Shown: piece after piece, positions 19,244-27,780 of the stretch
Numbering within the stretch: the stretch's first letter is position 1
Layout: the number at the start of each line of letters is the position of its first letter
Source of the DNA: Mycolicibacterium senegalense
GTDB taxonomy: Bacteria > Actinomycetota > Actinomycetes > Mycobacteriales > Mycobacteriaceae
Assembly: GCF_019645875.1 (NCBI RefSeq)
Contig: NZ_CP081000.1
Coordinates: 5,268,417-5,332,416, forward strand
Length of the DNA stretch: 64,000 bases
Reading direction: 5' to 3'
Translations under genes and position numbers: made by a program
Notes under the pieces: model-generated
Told to the model about the DNA's origin: nothing
The model's input: the letters and a program-made list of their open reading frames with translations, nothing else
The model's database searches: none

Positions 19244-21319
19244 TCAGCTGACGCTCGCCAACACAAATGGCAGAACCTCTGTTACGCCAGCGTTACGCAG
19301 CATGCGCGTGGCCATGGTCAGCGTCCAGCCGGTGTCGGTCATGTCGTCGACCAAAAGGACCGGCCCCTTCGAATCCAGTTGTGGTGGCTCCCAAGCACCC
19401 TCCAGGGCAGCCACCCGATAGGCCGAATTCGCGGCGGTGACAGGCCGGTGCTGCGGGGTGTAGCCGAGGGTGCCCAGGTTCGTCAGGCGCCCGATCTCAG
19501 CCAGGCGCTGCACGGTCGACGAGATCAGCATCGGATGCGTACGGGAGTCCAGCCCAATCACGGCCGCTGGCCGGCGATCCCAGTCCCAGGCTTTGAGTAC
19601 CTCGACAGCGGCGGCCACGACGTCGTCGGGCACGTCACCGTCGGGCCCGGCCAACAGACGCCGTAGTCGCGCTCCCCAGCCGAGATCGGTGAGTCTGCCG
19701 ATCGCGCGGCCGGGGGCCGCGCCCTCGGAGATCCGGCCCGAGAGCGGCACCCCGAGTGCCGCCAGGCCCGACGGCCACTGCTTGCGTGGAGCCACCAGGA
19801 CACCGGGCCTGGACAACCGTTGTGCGGTGTCGGTGACGATGTCCTGCGCCACCGTGGCCTCGTAACGCCGGCCGGTGCAGTTGTCACACCGCCCGCACTG
19901 CGCACCCGGGGTCAGGTCGGGATCATCGAGCTGACCGCGCAGGAAAGCCATGCGGCAGCCATTTGTGGCCTGATAGTCGAGCATCGCCTGCTGCTCCCGG
20001 CGCCGTGCCTCGTCCAGAGCCCGGTAGCGATCCTCGTCGTAGCTCCAGGGGGCACCGGTACCGATCCAGCCGCCCTTCACCCGGCGGACCGCACCGTCGA
20101 CGTCGAGCACCTTCAGCACCATCTCCAGGCGGGACCGGTTGAGATCCACCAATGGTTCCAGCGCCTGCGTGGACTGCGCACGGTCGGTCTCCAGCGCGCC
20201 GATCACGTTGCGCACCATAGATTCTGACGGAAACGCCACCGAGGCGAAGTACCGCCAGACGTCCTGATCCTCGGTGCCGGGCAACAGGATCACCTCGGCG
20301 CTGTCAGTCGCCCGCCCGGCGCGTCCGACCTGCTGGTAGTAGGCAATCGGAGACGACGGCGCCCCCAGGTGCACGACGAACCCCAGGTCCGGTTTGTCGA
20401 AACCCATCCCCAGCGCCGATGTCGCCACCAGCGCCTTGACCCGGTTGTCGAGCAGGTCGGCTTCCAGTTGTTCACGTTCTCCCGCGTCGGTGGACCCGGT
20501 GTAGGCGGCGACCTTGTGCCCTCGCTCGGCCAGCAGCGCCGCTACGTCCTGAGCCTGGGCCACCGTCAGCGTGTAGATGATGCCCGAGCCGGGCAACGAA
20601 TCCAGGTGCGCCGCGATCCAGGCGGCACGTTGCGCGGGGGTGCCCACCTGCACCACCGACAGCCGCAGGGACTCGCGGTCAAGGCCGCCCCGCAACACCA
20701 GGGTGTCGGACCCCCCGACGCCCAGTTGTGCCGCCACGTCGCCGACCACGCGGTCGTTCGCGGTCGCGGTGGTGGCGAGAACCGGTATCTGCGAACCCAA
20801 TTCACCGATCAAGGTGCGAATGCGCCGGTAGTCCGGCCGGAAGTCATGGCCCCAGTCCGATACGCAGTGCGCCTCGTCGACCACCACCAGACCGGCGTCG
20901 GCAGCCAGCGCCGGCAGGACGTTGTCACGGAAGTCCGGGTTGTTGAGCCGCTCGGGACTGACCAGCAACACGTCGAGTTGGCCGTCCGCGACCTGCTGGT
21001 GAATGGCATCCCATTCGGTGACATTGCCGGAGTTGATCGTGGCGGCCCGAACGCCGGCGCGCTCGGCCGCGGCCACCTGGTTGCGCATCAGCGCCAGCAG
21101 CGGGGAGACGATGACGGTGGGCCCACGCCCGGAGGCCCGCAGCAGCTTGGCCGCGATGAAATAGACCGCGGACTTGCCCCACCCGGTGCGCTGCACCACC
21201 AACGCGCGGCGGCGCTGGACCACCAGGGCCTCGATGGCGGCCCACTGGTCGTCGCGCAGTACCGCGGCGGGCCCGGCCAGTTGTTCGAGGATCGACTGAG
21301 CCTGCTCACGGGTTGCCAT
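19244..21319 (-). CDS. RecQ-family ATP-dependent DNA helicase with C-terminal phosphoribosyltransferase-like domain
   Basis: A 691-residue superfamily 2 helicase. Motifs in order: Walker A RTGWGKS, DEAH box VVVDEAHCVSDWGHDF, motif III TATAND, motif VI QQVGRAGRATDSAE, then a zinc-binding cluster of the RecQ type (NGCRMAF ... QCGRCDNCTG). The last ~90 residues contain VLLVDDMTDTGWTLTMA, the diphosphate-binding loop pattern of type I phosphoribosyltransferases, so two folds are fused. The ATG at 21319 is chosen because helicase homology begins near it; an in-frame ATG 81 nt further upstream is possible. RecQ proteins act in recombination and fork repair. The role of the PRT-like part is unknown. 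The OLD-like gene lies 119 nt upstream in the same direction. Confidence 0.88.
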   Translation of the reverse strand: MATREQAQSILEQLAGPAAVLRDDQWAAIEALVVQRRRALVVQRTGWGKSAVYFIAAKLLRASGRGPTVIVSPLLALMRNQVAAAERAGVRAATINSGNVTEWDAIHQQVADGQLDVLLVSPERLNNPDFRDNVLPALAADAGLVVVDEAHCVSDWGHDFRPDYRRIRTLIGELGSQIPVLATTATANDRVVGDVAAQLGVGGSDTLVLRGGLDRESLRLSVVQVGTPAQRAAWIAAHLDSLPGSGIIYTLTVAQAQDVAALLAERGHKVAAYTGSTDAGEREQLEADLLDNRVKALVATSALGMGFDKPDLGFVVHLGAPSSPIAYYQQVGRAGRATDSAEVILLPGTEDQDVWRYFASVAFPSESMVRNVIGALETDRAQSTQALEPLVDLNRSRLEMVLKVLDVDGAVRRVKGGWIGTGAPWSYDEDRYRALDEARRREQQAMLDYQATNGCRMAFLRGQLDDPDLTPGAQCGRCDNCTGRRYEATVAQDIVTDTAQRLSRPGVLVAPRKQWPSGLAALGVPLSGRISEGAAPGRAIGRLTDLGWGARLRRLLAGPDGDVPDDVVAAAVEVLKAWDWDRRPAAVIGLDSRTHPMLISSTVQRLAEIGRLTNLGTLGYTPQHRPVTAANSAYRVAALEGAWEPPQLDSKGPVLLVDDMTDTGWTLTMATRMLRNAGVTEVLPFVLASVS

Positions 21320-21438
21320 GGCCCCATCATGCCGGGCTCGGCCGACACCGCCGAATTGGTCAGCCCGCTGACGGGGTCGAAATTCCCTCGGTGCAGCCAC
21401 AACCCAATGTTGCAGCTCAGGGAGTTGCCTGAGGCTGA

Positions 21439-22983
21439 TTACGCGACGTGGCGTCGGATGCCATCAACGAGTTGCTGGGCCTCAGCAGCAATCGAATGTT
21501 GTTCGAGCCAGGTGTCCATCAGCTTGTCGATCAGTACATCTTCATTCCGATCCAGACCCGTGGCCAAACGATTCAACCTGCGTTGATGACCGTCGAACCG
21601 GCAGCGGTCGAGTGCGCTGGTCACGTCCCAGCTGTCCACCCCCAACGAGCGGGCCAACGTATCGGTCGCGCTCGCGGCGACCTCGATGAGTTCTTCGTCT
21701 GGACCCATGCAGCCTGGCAAGAACAGCACGCGGTCGGCTAGAGCCTGAGGAATCGTCGATTGGTTCGGTGCGCGGCAGTCGCCGTCGAGCACGCCCACGT
21801 AACTGTTGGGCGACGTCGTCGGTGCCCCGGTCAGTAGTTTGACAACGTTGCCGCTACCGGACGCAGCCAGGATATCGACGTGGTTGCACAGCGACGAATC
21901 AAATTTGCGCAGCAACAGTCCCAGCATCCGCTCTGCAAATGAGTCTTCGACGAATACCACGACATGCCGACGATCGAGGACTGCGTCACCTCGAAGATCG
22001 GAAGTGTGCGCTGCCCGCGGGAAGGGACCGACGACTAGCTTGTCATCGCGCCGTGCACAGAAGCGGATGTTGCCTTCTGGAATGTGCCGCAGAATGTCCG
22101 GCGAGTGCGTCGCCACGATCAGCTGCGACCCGCTATTCACCGCAAGTCGGACTAGTTCGTCCAGCAATGGGCGATGCCCGTGCGCTCGCAAGAACGTCTC
22201 CGGTTCGTCAATCATCCATCCGTGTGCGGCTTGCTGGTGGTAGCCCATCTTCCAGCCGATCAGCCAGTGCACCCACAGTTCACCCAAACTCATTGTGGGA
22301 GTACTGATAACAGCGTCTGACCCGTCCAACACTGCCTGGTAATGGGGATCAGCCCAATGATCCGAGTCGGGAATGCCGTAGATACTGACCTCGCGATAGT
22401 TTCGGCCGAGGATGTTGAGGGCCGCAGCCCGTTGTTCTCGGTTGTACCGATGCGCGCGGTATTCGGCGAGCGGTCGCGATCGGAAGTGTTCGACGTCCTC
22501 GATAGAGAAAGACATTATCTCCAGCATGTCGACGGGCCCGGTGTATTCCATGCTGGTGCTCTGGCCCAGAGCCTCGGCCCACATCTCGCCCCGTTCACGC
22601 CAGTCGGTGGTCAGGTCGACTTCACGAACGACCGAGCTTCCACCGACGAGTACGGTCATGCGGAGTTTGGCCTCCAGGACCCCAGGAACCAATGTGTCTG
22701 GGGCATAGCGACCGCCGTTCAGCCACGCGCGTAGGCTCAGCAGTCCCACATCGCCAACGCCTCGATACGTTCCGAACGCTGCCTCGATCATCTTCAGAAG
22801 CAGTGATTTTCCGGTTCCGTGGCTACCTGTCAGCGCGGTGAGGCGTGCAAACTGGATCGTCTGTTCGGCAAAAACATTCGATTCCAACACTGTTAGTTCA
22901 CTCAATTGAGCGCGCGCCGGGACTGTCAACGCGGTCTGCCAGTTCGTGAGGCGTGGGTCTTGTTCGCGACCGCGAGTCATCAC
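21439..22983 (-). CDS. OLD-like ATPase with C-terminal TOPRIM-type nuclease domain
   Basis: A 514-residue protein. The N-terminal ABC-type ATPase has Walker A GSHGTGKS (residues 53-60), a signature-like TMSLGE, Walker B WMIDEPE, and an H-loop VATHSPDIL. The C-terminal half has a TOPRIM pattern: the acidic FVEDSFAERM, then VDILAASGSGNVVKLL, then LDGDCR (DxD). This arrangement is that of overcoming-lysogenisation-defect nucleases and relatives such as GajA and retron-linked ATPases, many of which act in phage defence. No UvrD-like GajB, reverse transcriptase or other known partner is adjacent; the nearest co-directional gene is the RecQ helicase. Start is ATG 22983, or 22980. Function in defence is inference. 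Confidence 0.8.
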   Translation of the reverse strand: MMTRGREQDPRLTNWQTALTVPARAQLSELTVLESNVFAEQTIQFARLTALTGSHGTGKSLLLKMIEAAFGTYRGVGDVGLLSLRAWLNGGRYAPDTLVPGVLEAKLRMTVLVGGSSVVREVDLTTDWRERGEMWAEALGQSTSMEYTGPVDMLEIMSFSIEDVEHFRSRPLAEYRAHRYNREQRAAALNILGRNYREVSIYGIPDSDHWADPHYQAVLDGSDAVISTPTMSLGELWVHWLIGWKMGYHQQAAHGWMIDEPETFLRAHGHRPLLDELVRLAVNSGSQLIVATHSPDILRHIPEGNIRFCARRDDKLVVGPFPRAAHTSDLRGDAVLDRRHVVVFVEDSFAERMLGLLLRKFDSSLCNHVDILAASGSGNVVKLLTGAPTTSPNSYVGVLDGDCRAPNQSTIPQALADRVLFLPGCMGPDEELIEVAASATDTLARSLGVDSWDVTSALDRCRFDGHQRRLNRLATGLDRNEDVLIDKLMDTWLEQHSIAAEAQQLVDGIRRHVA

Positions 22984-23065
22984 CGAAACCCCGCGACTGT
23001 ATGTGGAGCCCGGCGGTCGCGGCCACGATTGAGGACGGTCACGCGGCCATTATCGCGGTTGGTAG

Positions 23066-23262
23066 AAGTGGTGCGCGACGCCAAACGCCCAAAAGCTCAC
23101 GCCGACGCCGAACTTCAGCGTCGTGATCGGGATGGGCTAGATGCATGGCTGGGCCACCCTGCCGATCAACTCGCAGTACGCGAACTACCGCGACGACGTC
23201 TACCGACAGCTCGGCATCGCCGCTGACGACGACGACACCGAACCGGCGGTCGAACTTAGGCC
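23066..23262 (+). pseudogene. Possible 3' gene remnant
   Basis: One plus-strand frame reads KWCATPNAQKLTPTPNFSV, ends GMG and TAG, then continues MHGWATLPINSQYANYRDD and a DDDDTEP acidic tail before meeting the end of hsaF. The composition looks like real protein, but it is interrupted by a stop and has no convincing start. I cannot name the family. It may be the decayed end of a gene once lying between the OLD-like gene and hsaF. Confidence 0.25.
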
Positions 23263-24308
23263 TTCGCCTTCTCAGCTTCCTGTTCGCGCTTGATCTCGAG
23301 TGCGATGTCGATGAGCTGGTCTTCCTGGCCGCCGATCAGCTTGCGCTGGCCGACGCGCAGCAGCAGCTCGTGGGCGGGCACCCCGTAGCGTTCGCCCTGG
23401 CGCACCGCGTGCTTGAGGAAGCTGGAGTACACCCCCGCATAACCCATCACCAGTGCGTTGCGGTCGAGCAGGCATTCGGCCGGCATCGCCGGGGCGACGA
23501 CCTCTTCGGCCGCGTCGGCGATGTCGAAGAAGTCGATGCCGGTCTTGACGCCGATCTTGTCGAAGACGCCGACCAGCGCCTCGACCGGGGCGTTGCCCGC
23601 ACCCGCGCCGAACCGACGACACGAGCCGTCGATCTGCTTTGCCCCGGCGCGCACGGCCTCGACACTGTTGGCCACGCCCAGACCGAGATTCTCGTGGCCG
23701 TGAAAGCCAACTTGGGCATCCGATCCCAATTCGGCGACCAGCGCCGAAACCCGGTCGGCCACACCTTCGAGCACCAGGGCACCCGCGGAGTCCACGACGT
23801 AGACGCACTGGCAGCCGGCATCAGCCATGATGCGCGCCTGGGCGGCCAGCTTCTCCGGAGAGATGGTGTGGCTCATCATCAGGAACCCGACGGTCTCCAG
23901 GCCGAGCTCACGGGCCAGCCCGAAGTGCTGGATCGCCACGTCGGCCTCGGTGCAGTGGGTGGCGATGCGGCAGATCGAGCCACCGTTGTTCTGGGCTTCC
24001 TTGATGTCTTCCTTGGTGCCCACACCGGGCAGCATCAGGAAGGCGATCTTGGCTTCCTTGGCCGTCTCGGCGGCCAGCTTGATCAGCTCCTGCTCCGGGG
24101 TCTTGGAGAACCCGTAGTTGAAGCTCGACCCGCCCAGCCCGTCACCGTGGGTGACCTCGATGACCGGCACACCCGCGGTGTCCAGGGCGGCCACGATCGC
24201 GCCGACCTCGTCCTTGGTGAACTGGTGGCGCTTGTGGTGCGACCCGTCGCGCAGCGACGTGTCGGTCATCCGGACGTCCCAGGCGGAATTGAAGAAAACG
24301 TCACTCAT
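23256..24308 (-). CDS. hsaF: 4-hydroxy-2-oxovalerate (4-hydroxy-2-oxohexanoate) aldolase HsaF
   Basis: A 350-residue class II pyruvate aldolase. It splits the hydroxy-oxo acid from steroid ring A/B cleavage into pyruvate and an aldehyde (propanal in the sterol pathway) that is channelled to HsaG. Visible motifs: the metal and substrate-binding start TDTSLRDGSHHKRHQF and the HxH metal site GFHGHENLGLG. Length is typical. It is the last gene of the hsaE-hsaG-hsaF operon and overlaps hsaG by 4 nt (ATGA). Gene order equals Rv3536c-Rv3534c. Control is expected from the KstR operator at 26082. Confidence 0.95.
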   Translation of the reverse strand: MSDVFFNSAWDVRMTDTSLRDGSHHKRHQFTKDEVGAIVAALDTAGVPVIEVTHGDGLGGSSFNYGFSKTPEQELIKLAAETAKEAKIAFLMLPGVGTKEDIKEAQNNGGSICRIATHCTEADVAIQHFGLARELGLETVGFLMMSHTISPEKLAAQARIMADAGCQCVYVVDSAGALVLEGVADRVSALVAELGSDAQVGFHGHENLGLGVANSVEAVRAGAKQIDGSCRRFGAGAGNAPVEALVGVFDKIGVKTGIDFFDIADAAEEVVAPAMPAECLLDRNALVMGYAGVYSSFLKHAVRQGERYGVPAHELLLRVGQRKLIGGQEDQLIDIALEIKREQEAEKAKA

Positions 24309-25225
24309 GCTTGCGCACCTCCTGTAACCGCTGAAGCCAGGTCCTTGGCGATCTCCTCGCCGACCTTGGTCGCCGCGGCGGTCATGATGTCCAGATTTCC
24401 AGCGTAGGGCGGCAAGTAGTCTCCGGCACCCTCCACTTCCACGAACACGGTGACCAGGTGGTTTCCGCCGTTGACCACCGACGGTTCGTCGAACTGCGGT
24501 TCGTTGAGCAGCCGGTAGCCCGGTACGTAGGTCTGTACCTCGGCCACCACGTCCTTGATCGACTGTGTGATCGCGGCGTGGTCGGCGTCCTCGGGGATCG
24601 CGCAGAAGATGGTGTCGCGCATGATCATCGGCGGCTCGGCCGGGTTGAGGATGATGATCGCCTTGCCCTTTTGCGCGCCACCGATGTCGCGCACACCCGC
24701 GCTGGTGGTCTTGGTGAACTCGTCGATGTTGGCGCGAGTACCCGGACCGGCCGAGGCCGACGACACCGACGCCACGATCTCGGCGTAGGGCACGTCGACC
24801 ACGCGCGACACGGCGTACACCATCGGGATGGTGGCCTGGCCACCGCAGGTGACCATGTTGACGTTGGGGGCGTCGAGGTGCGCGCGCAGGTTGGCCGGCG
24901 GGATGACGCCGGGGCCGACCGCGGCCGGGGTCAGGTCGATCGCTCGGATACCGGCCTCTTCGTAGCGCGGCGCGGCGTCACGGTGCACGTAAGCACTGGT
25001 GGCCTCGAACACCAGATCCGGCTTCTCGTTCTGGGCCAGCAGCCAGTCCACCCCCTCATGTGAGGTTTCCAGACCGAGCTTGCGGGCCCGGGCCAGACCT
25101 TCGGATTCCGGATCGATGCCGATCATCCAGCGCGGCTCGAGCCATTCCGAGCGCAACAACTTGTACAGCAGGTCGGTGCTGATGTTGCCCGACCCGACGA
25201 TGGCAACTGACGCTTTCTCAGCCAT
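24305..25225 (-). CDS. hsaG: Acylating acetaldehyde/propionaldehyde dehydrogenase HsaG
   Basis: A 306-residue CoA-acylating aldehyde dehydrogenase that forms a channelling complex with HsaF and converts the aldehyde to an acyl-CoA (propionyl-CoA in sterol degradation). An N-terminal Rossmann loop reads VGSGNISTDLL and the active-site cysteine lies in MVTCGGQATIPMVYAVS. Length agrees with the family. It sits 12 nt downstream of hsaE and overlaps hsaF. Confidence 0.95.
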   Translation of the reverse strand: MAEKASVAIVGSGNISTDLLYKLLRSEWLEPRWMIGIDPESEGLARARKLGLETSHEGVDWLLAQNEKPDLVFEATSAYVHRDAAPRYEEAGIRAIDLTPAAVGPGVIPPANLRAHLDAPNVNMVTCGGQATIPMVYAVSRVVDVPYAEIVASVSSASAGPGTRANIDEFTKTTSAGVRDIGGAQKGKAIIILNPAEPPMIMRDTIFCAIPEDADHAAITQSIKDVVAEVQTYVPGYRLLNEPQFDEPSVVNGGNHLVTVFVEVEGAGDYLPPYAGNLDIMTAAATKVGEEIAKDLASAVTGGAQA

Positions 25226-25237
25226 GTTTCGGCTCCC

Positions 25238-26023
25238 TTATTCGAAACTCAGTCGTACTGAACCTAACCCGGCGAAGTCCGCGACGAAATCGCTGCCTGC
25301 AGGTGCATCTATCGCACGCGTACACGAGCCCGGCAACACGATGTCACCGGCCTTCAGCCGCACCCCGAAGCTCTCCACCTTGCGGGCCAACCAGGCCACT
25401 GCGGTCACCGGATTTCCCAGCACCGCATCGCTGCGTCCCTCCGCCACGACCTCGCCGTGGTTGGTCAGGACCGCGTCGATGTTGCAGATATCGATGTCCT
25501 TGGGCGAGACCCGCGCCTCCCCCAGCACCCAGCCGGCGCTGCTGGCGTTGTCGGCGATGGTGTCGCACAACTTGATCTGCCAGTTGGTGATGCGGGTGTC
25601 GATCAACTCGATGGCCGGCGCGAACGCGGCCGTCGCGGCGAGCACGTCCTCCTCGGTGCACCCGGCCCCGGGCAGGTCGTCGGCCAGGATGAACCCGACC
25701 TCGACCTCGACGCGCGGGTACAGAAAGTTCGAGGACTTGACCGGGACGTTCTCGAACACCTCCATCTCGTCGAGGAGATGGCCGTAATCCGGCTCGTCGA
25801 CACCCATCATGTCCTGCATGGCCTTGCTGGACAGCCCAACCTTGTGGCCGATGACGCGCGCGCCCTCGGCGACCCGCTGCCGGATGTTGATCAGCTGGAT
25901 CTCGTAGGCATCCACCACGTCGATATCGCTGTACCGATCAGTCAGCGGCGTCATCGGAACCCGGCTCCGCTCCGCCTGAGCGAGATCGGCCGCGAGCTCG
26001 TCGCGCACCTCGACACTAAGCAT
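25238..26023 (-). CDS. hsaE: 2-hydroxypenta-2,4-dienoate (2-hydroxyhexa-2,4-dienoate) hydratase HsaE
   Basis: A 261-residue member of the fumarylacetoacetate-hydrolase-fold hydratases. It hydrates the C6 dienoate released from the steroid A ring to the HsaF substrate. The conserved acidic metal region is PRVEVEVGFILADDLPG and the N-terminal domain contains VIGHKVGLSSKAMQ. ATG at 26023 follows a GAGGGG sequence 11 nt upstream. First gene of the hsaEGF operon, divergent from kstD over 73 bp carrying one KstR site. Confidence 0.94.
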   Translation of the reverse strand: MLSVEVRDELAADLAQAERSRVPMTPLTDRYSDIDVVDAYEIQLINIRQRVAEGARVIGHKVGLSSKAMQDMMGVDEPDYGHLLDEMEVFENVPVKSSNFLYPRVEVEVGFILADDLPGAGCTEEDVLAATAAFAPAIELIDTRITNWQIKLCDTIADNASSAGWVLGEARVSPKDIDICNIDAVLTNHGEVVAEGRSDAVLGNPVTAVAWLARKVESFGVRLKAGDIVLPGSCTRAIDAPAGSDFVADFAGLGSVRLSFE

Positions 26024-26081
26024 TTTGGTGAATTCCCCTCGCTTCTTTGACCGGCGCAGTTGTCCACAGGCCCGGCAATTC

Positions 26082-26095
26082 TATAACGTGTTCTA
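26082..26095. promoter_or_regulatory. KstR operator between hsaE and kstD
   Basis: tataacgtgttcta matches the KstR consensus TnnAACnnGTTnnA at every fixed position. It ends 1 bp before the kstD start codon and lies 58 bp upstream of hsaE, so one repressor site can serve both divergent transcripts. KstR is released by sterol-derived CoA thioesters. Confidence 0.92.
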
Positions 26096-26096
26096 C

Positions 26097-27779
26097 ATGA
26101 CTGGACAGGAGTACGACGTTGTCGTGGTCGGCAGCGGCGCTGCCGGCATGGTCGCCGCCCTCACCGCAGCCCACCAGGGCCTCTCGACAGTAGTCGTAGA
26201 GAAGGCGCCGCACTATGGAGGTTCCACTGCGCGGTCAGGTGGTGGGGTGTGGATCCCGAACAACGAGATTCTCAAGCGTGACGGGGTAAAAGACACCCCC
26301 GAGGCCGCCCGCACCTACCTGCACAAGATCATCGGTGACGTGGTGCCCGCGGAGAAGATCGACACCTACCTCGACCGCTCTCCGGAGATGCTCTCGTTCG
26401 TCCTGAAGAACTCGCCACTGAAGCTGTGCTGGGTGCCCGGGTACTCCGACTACTACCCCGAGACGCCCGGCGGCAAGCCCACCGGACGCTCGGTCGAGCC
26501 CAAGCCGTTCAACGCCAAGAAGCTCGGCGCCGACGAGAAGGGCCTGGAGCCGCCATACGGCAAGGTGCCGATGAACATGGTGGTGATGCAGCAGGACTAC
26601 GTCCGGCTCAACCAGCTCAAGCGTCATCCCCGCGGCGTGCTGCGCAGCATCAAGGTCGGCGTCCGCTCCGTGTGGGCCAACGCCACCGGCAAGAACCTGG
26701 TCGGCATGGGCCGCGCCCTCATCGCCCCGCTGCGCATCGGCCTGCAGAAGGCCGGCGTCCCGGTCCTGCTGAACACCGCCCTCACCGATCTCTATGTCGA
26801 GGACGGCGTAGTCCGCGGCATCTATGTCCGCGACACCACCAAGGGTGAAAGCGCCGAGCCGCAACTCATCCGGGCACGCCGCGGCGTGATCCTGGGTTCG
26901 GGCGGGTTCGAGCACAACGAGCAGATGCGGGTGAAGTACCAGCGCGCACCCATCACCACCGAGTGGACCGTGGGCGCGGTGGCCAACACCGGTGACGGCA
27001 TCCTGGCCGCCGAAAAGCAGGGTGCGGCACTGGAATTCATGGAGGACTCATGGTGGGGCCCGACGGTCCCGCTGGTCGACTCCCCGTGGTTCGCCCTGTC
27101 CGAGCGCAACTCCCCCGGCTCCATCATCGTCAACATGGCCGGCAAGCGGTTCATGAACGAGTCGATGCCCTATGTCGAAGCCTGCCACCACATGTACGGC
27201 GGCGAGTACGGCCAGGGCCCCGGCCCCGGCGAGAACATCCCGGCCTGGCTGATCTTCGACCAGCAGTACCGTGACCGGTTCATCTTCGCCGGTCTGCAGC
27301 CCGGGCAACGCATTCCGAAGAAGTGGCTGGAATCCGGCGTCATCGTCAAGGCCGACACCCTCGAAGAGCTGGCCGCCAAGACCGGTCTGCCCGCCGATGC
27401 GTTCGCCGCGACCATCGACCGGTTCAACGGCTTCGCCCGCTCCGGGGTGGACGAGGACTTCCACCGCGGCGAGAGCGCCTACGACCGCTACTACGGCGAT
27501 CCCACCAACAAGCCCAACCCCAACCTCGGCGAGATCAAGCACGGACCGTTCTACGCGGCCAAGATGGTGCCGGGTGACCTGGGTACCAAGGGCGGCATCC
27601 GCACCGACGTGAAGGGCCGGGCCCTGCGCGACGACAACTCCGTGATCGAAGGCCTCTACGCCGCGGGTAACGTCAGCTCACCGGTGATGGGTCACACCTA
27701 CCCCGGCCCGGGCGGCACCATCGGTCCCGCCATGACGTTCGGATACCTCGCGGCGCTCGACATCGCCGGAAAGGGCTGA
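26097..27779 (+). CDS. kstD: 3-oxosteroid delta1-dehydrogenase KstD
   Basis: A 560-residue flavoprotein that introduces the C1-C2 double bond into the 3-ketosteroid A ring, a step needed for ring B opening. The FAD-binding loop is VVVGSGAAGMVAALTAAHQG, followed by GGSTARSGGGVWIPNN. The C-terminal FAD/active-site segment is GNVSSPVMGHTYPGPGGTIG. ATG 26097 is chosen because family homology starts with the FAD fold; the in-frame extension upstream would read through the KstR operator. chsH3 follows after one base. Confidence 0.96.
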   Translation: MTGQEYDVVVVGSGAAGMVAALTAAHQGLSTVVVEKAPHYGGSTARSGGGVWIPNNEILKRDGVKDTPEAARTYLHKIIGDVVPAEKIDTYLDRSPEMLSFVLKNSPLKLCWVPGYSDYYPETPGGKPTGRSVEPKPFNAKKLGADEKGLEPPYGKVPMNMVVMQQDYVRLNQLKRHPRGVLRSIKVGVRSVWANATGKNLVGMGRALIAPLRIGLQKAGVPVLLNTALTDLYVEDGVVRGIYVRDTTKGESAEPQLIRARRGVILGSGGFEHNEQMRVKYQRAPITTEWTVGAVANTGDGILAAEKQGAALEFMEDSWWGPTVPLVDSPWFALSERNSPGSIIVNMAGKRFMNESMPYVEACHHMYGGEYGQGPGPGENIPAWLIFDQQYRDRFIFAGLQPGQRIPKKWLESGVIVKADTLEELAAKTGLPADAFAATIDRFNGFARSGVDEDFHRGESAYDRYYGDPTNKPNPNLGEIKHGPFYAAKMVPGDLGTKGGIRTDVKGRALRDDNSVIEGLYAAGNVSSPVMGHTYPGPGGTIGPAMTFGYLAALDIAGKG

Positions 27780-27780
27780 C

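Noticed and set aside
23145..24407. 420-codon plus-strand frame
   Set aside because: Shadow of hsaF and hsaG, which have full family motifs on the minus strand.
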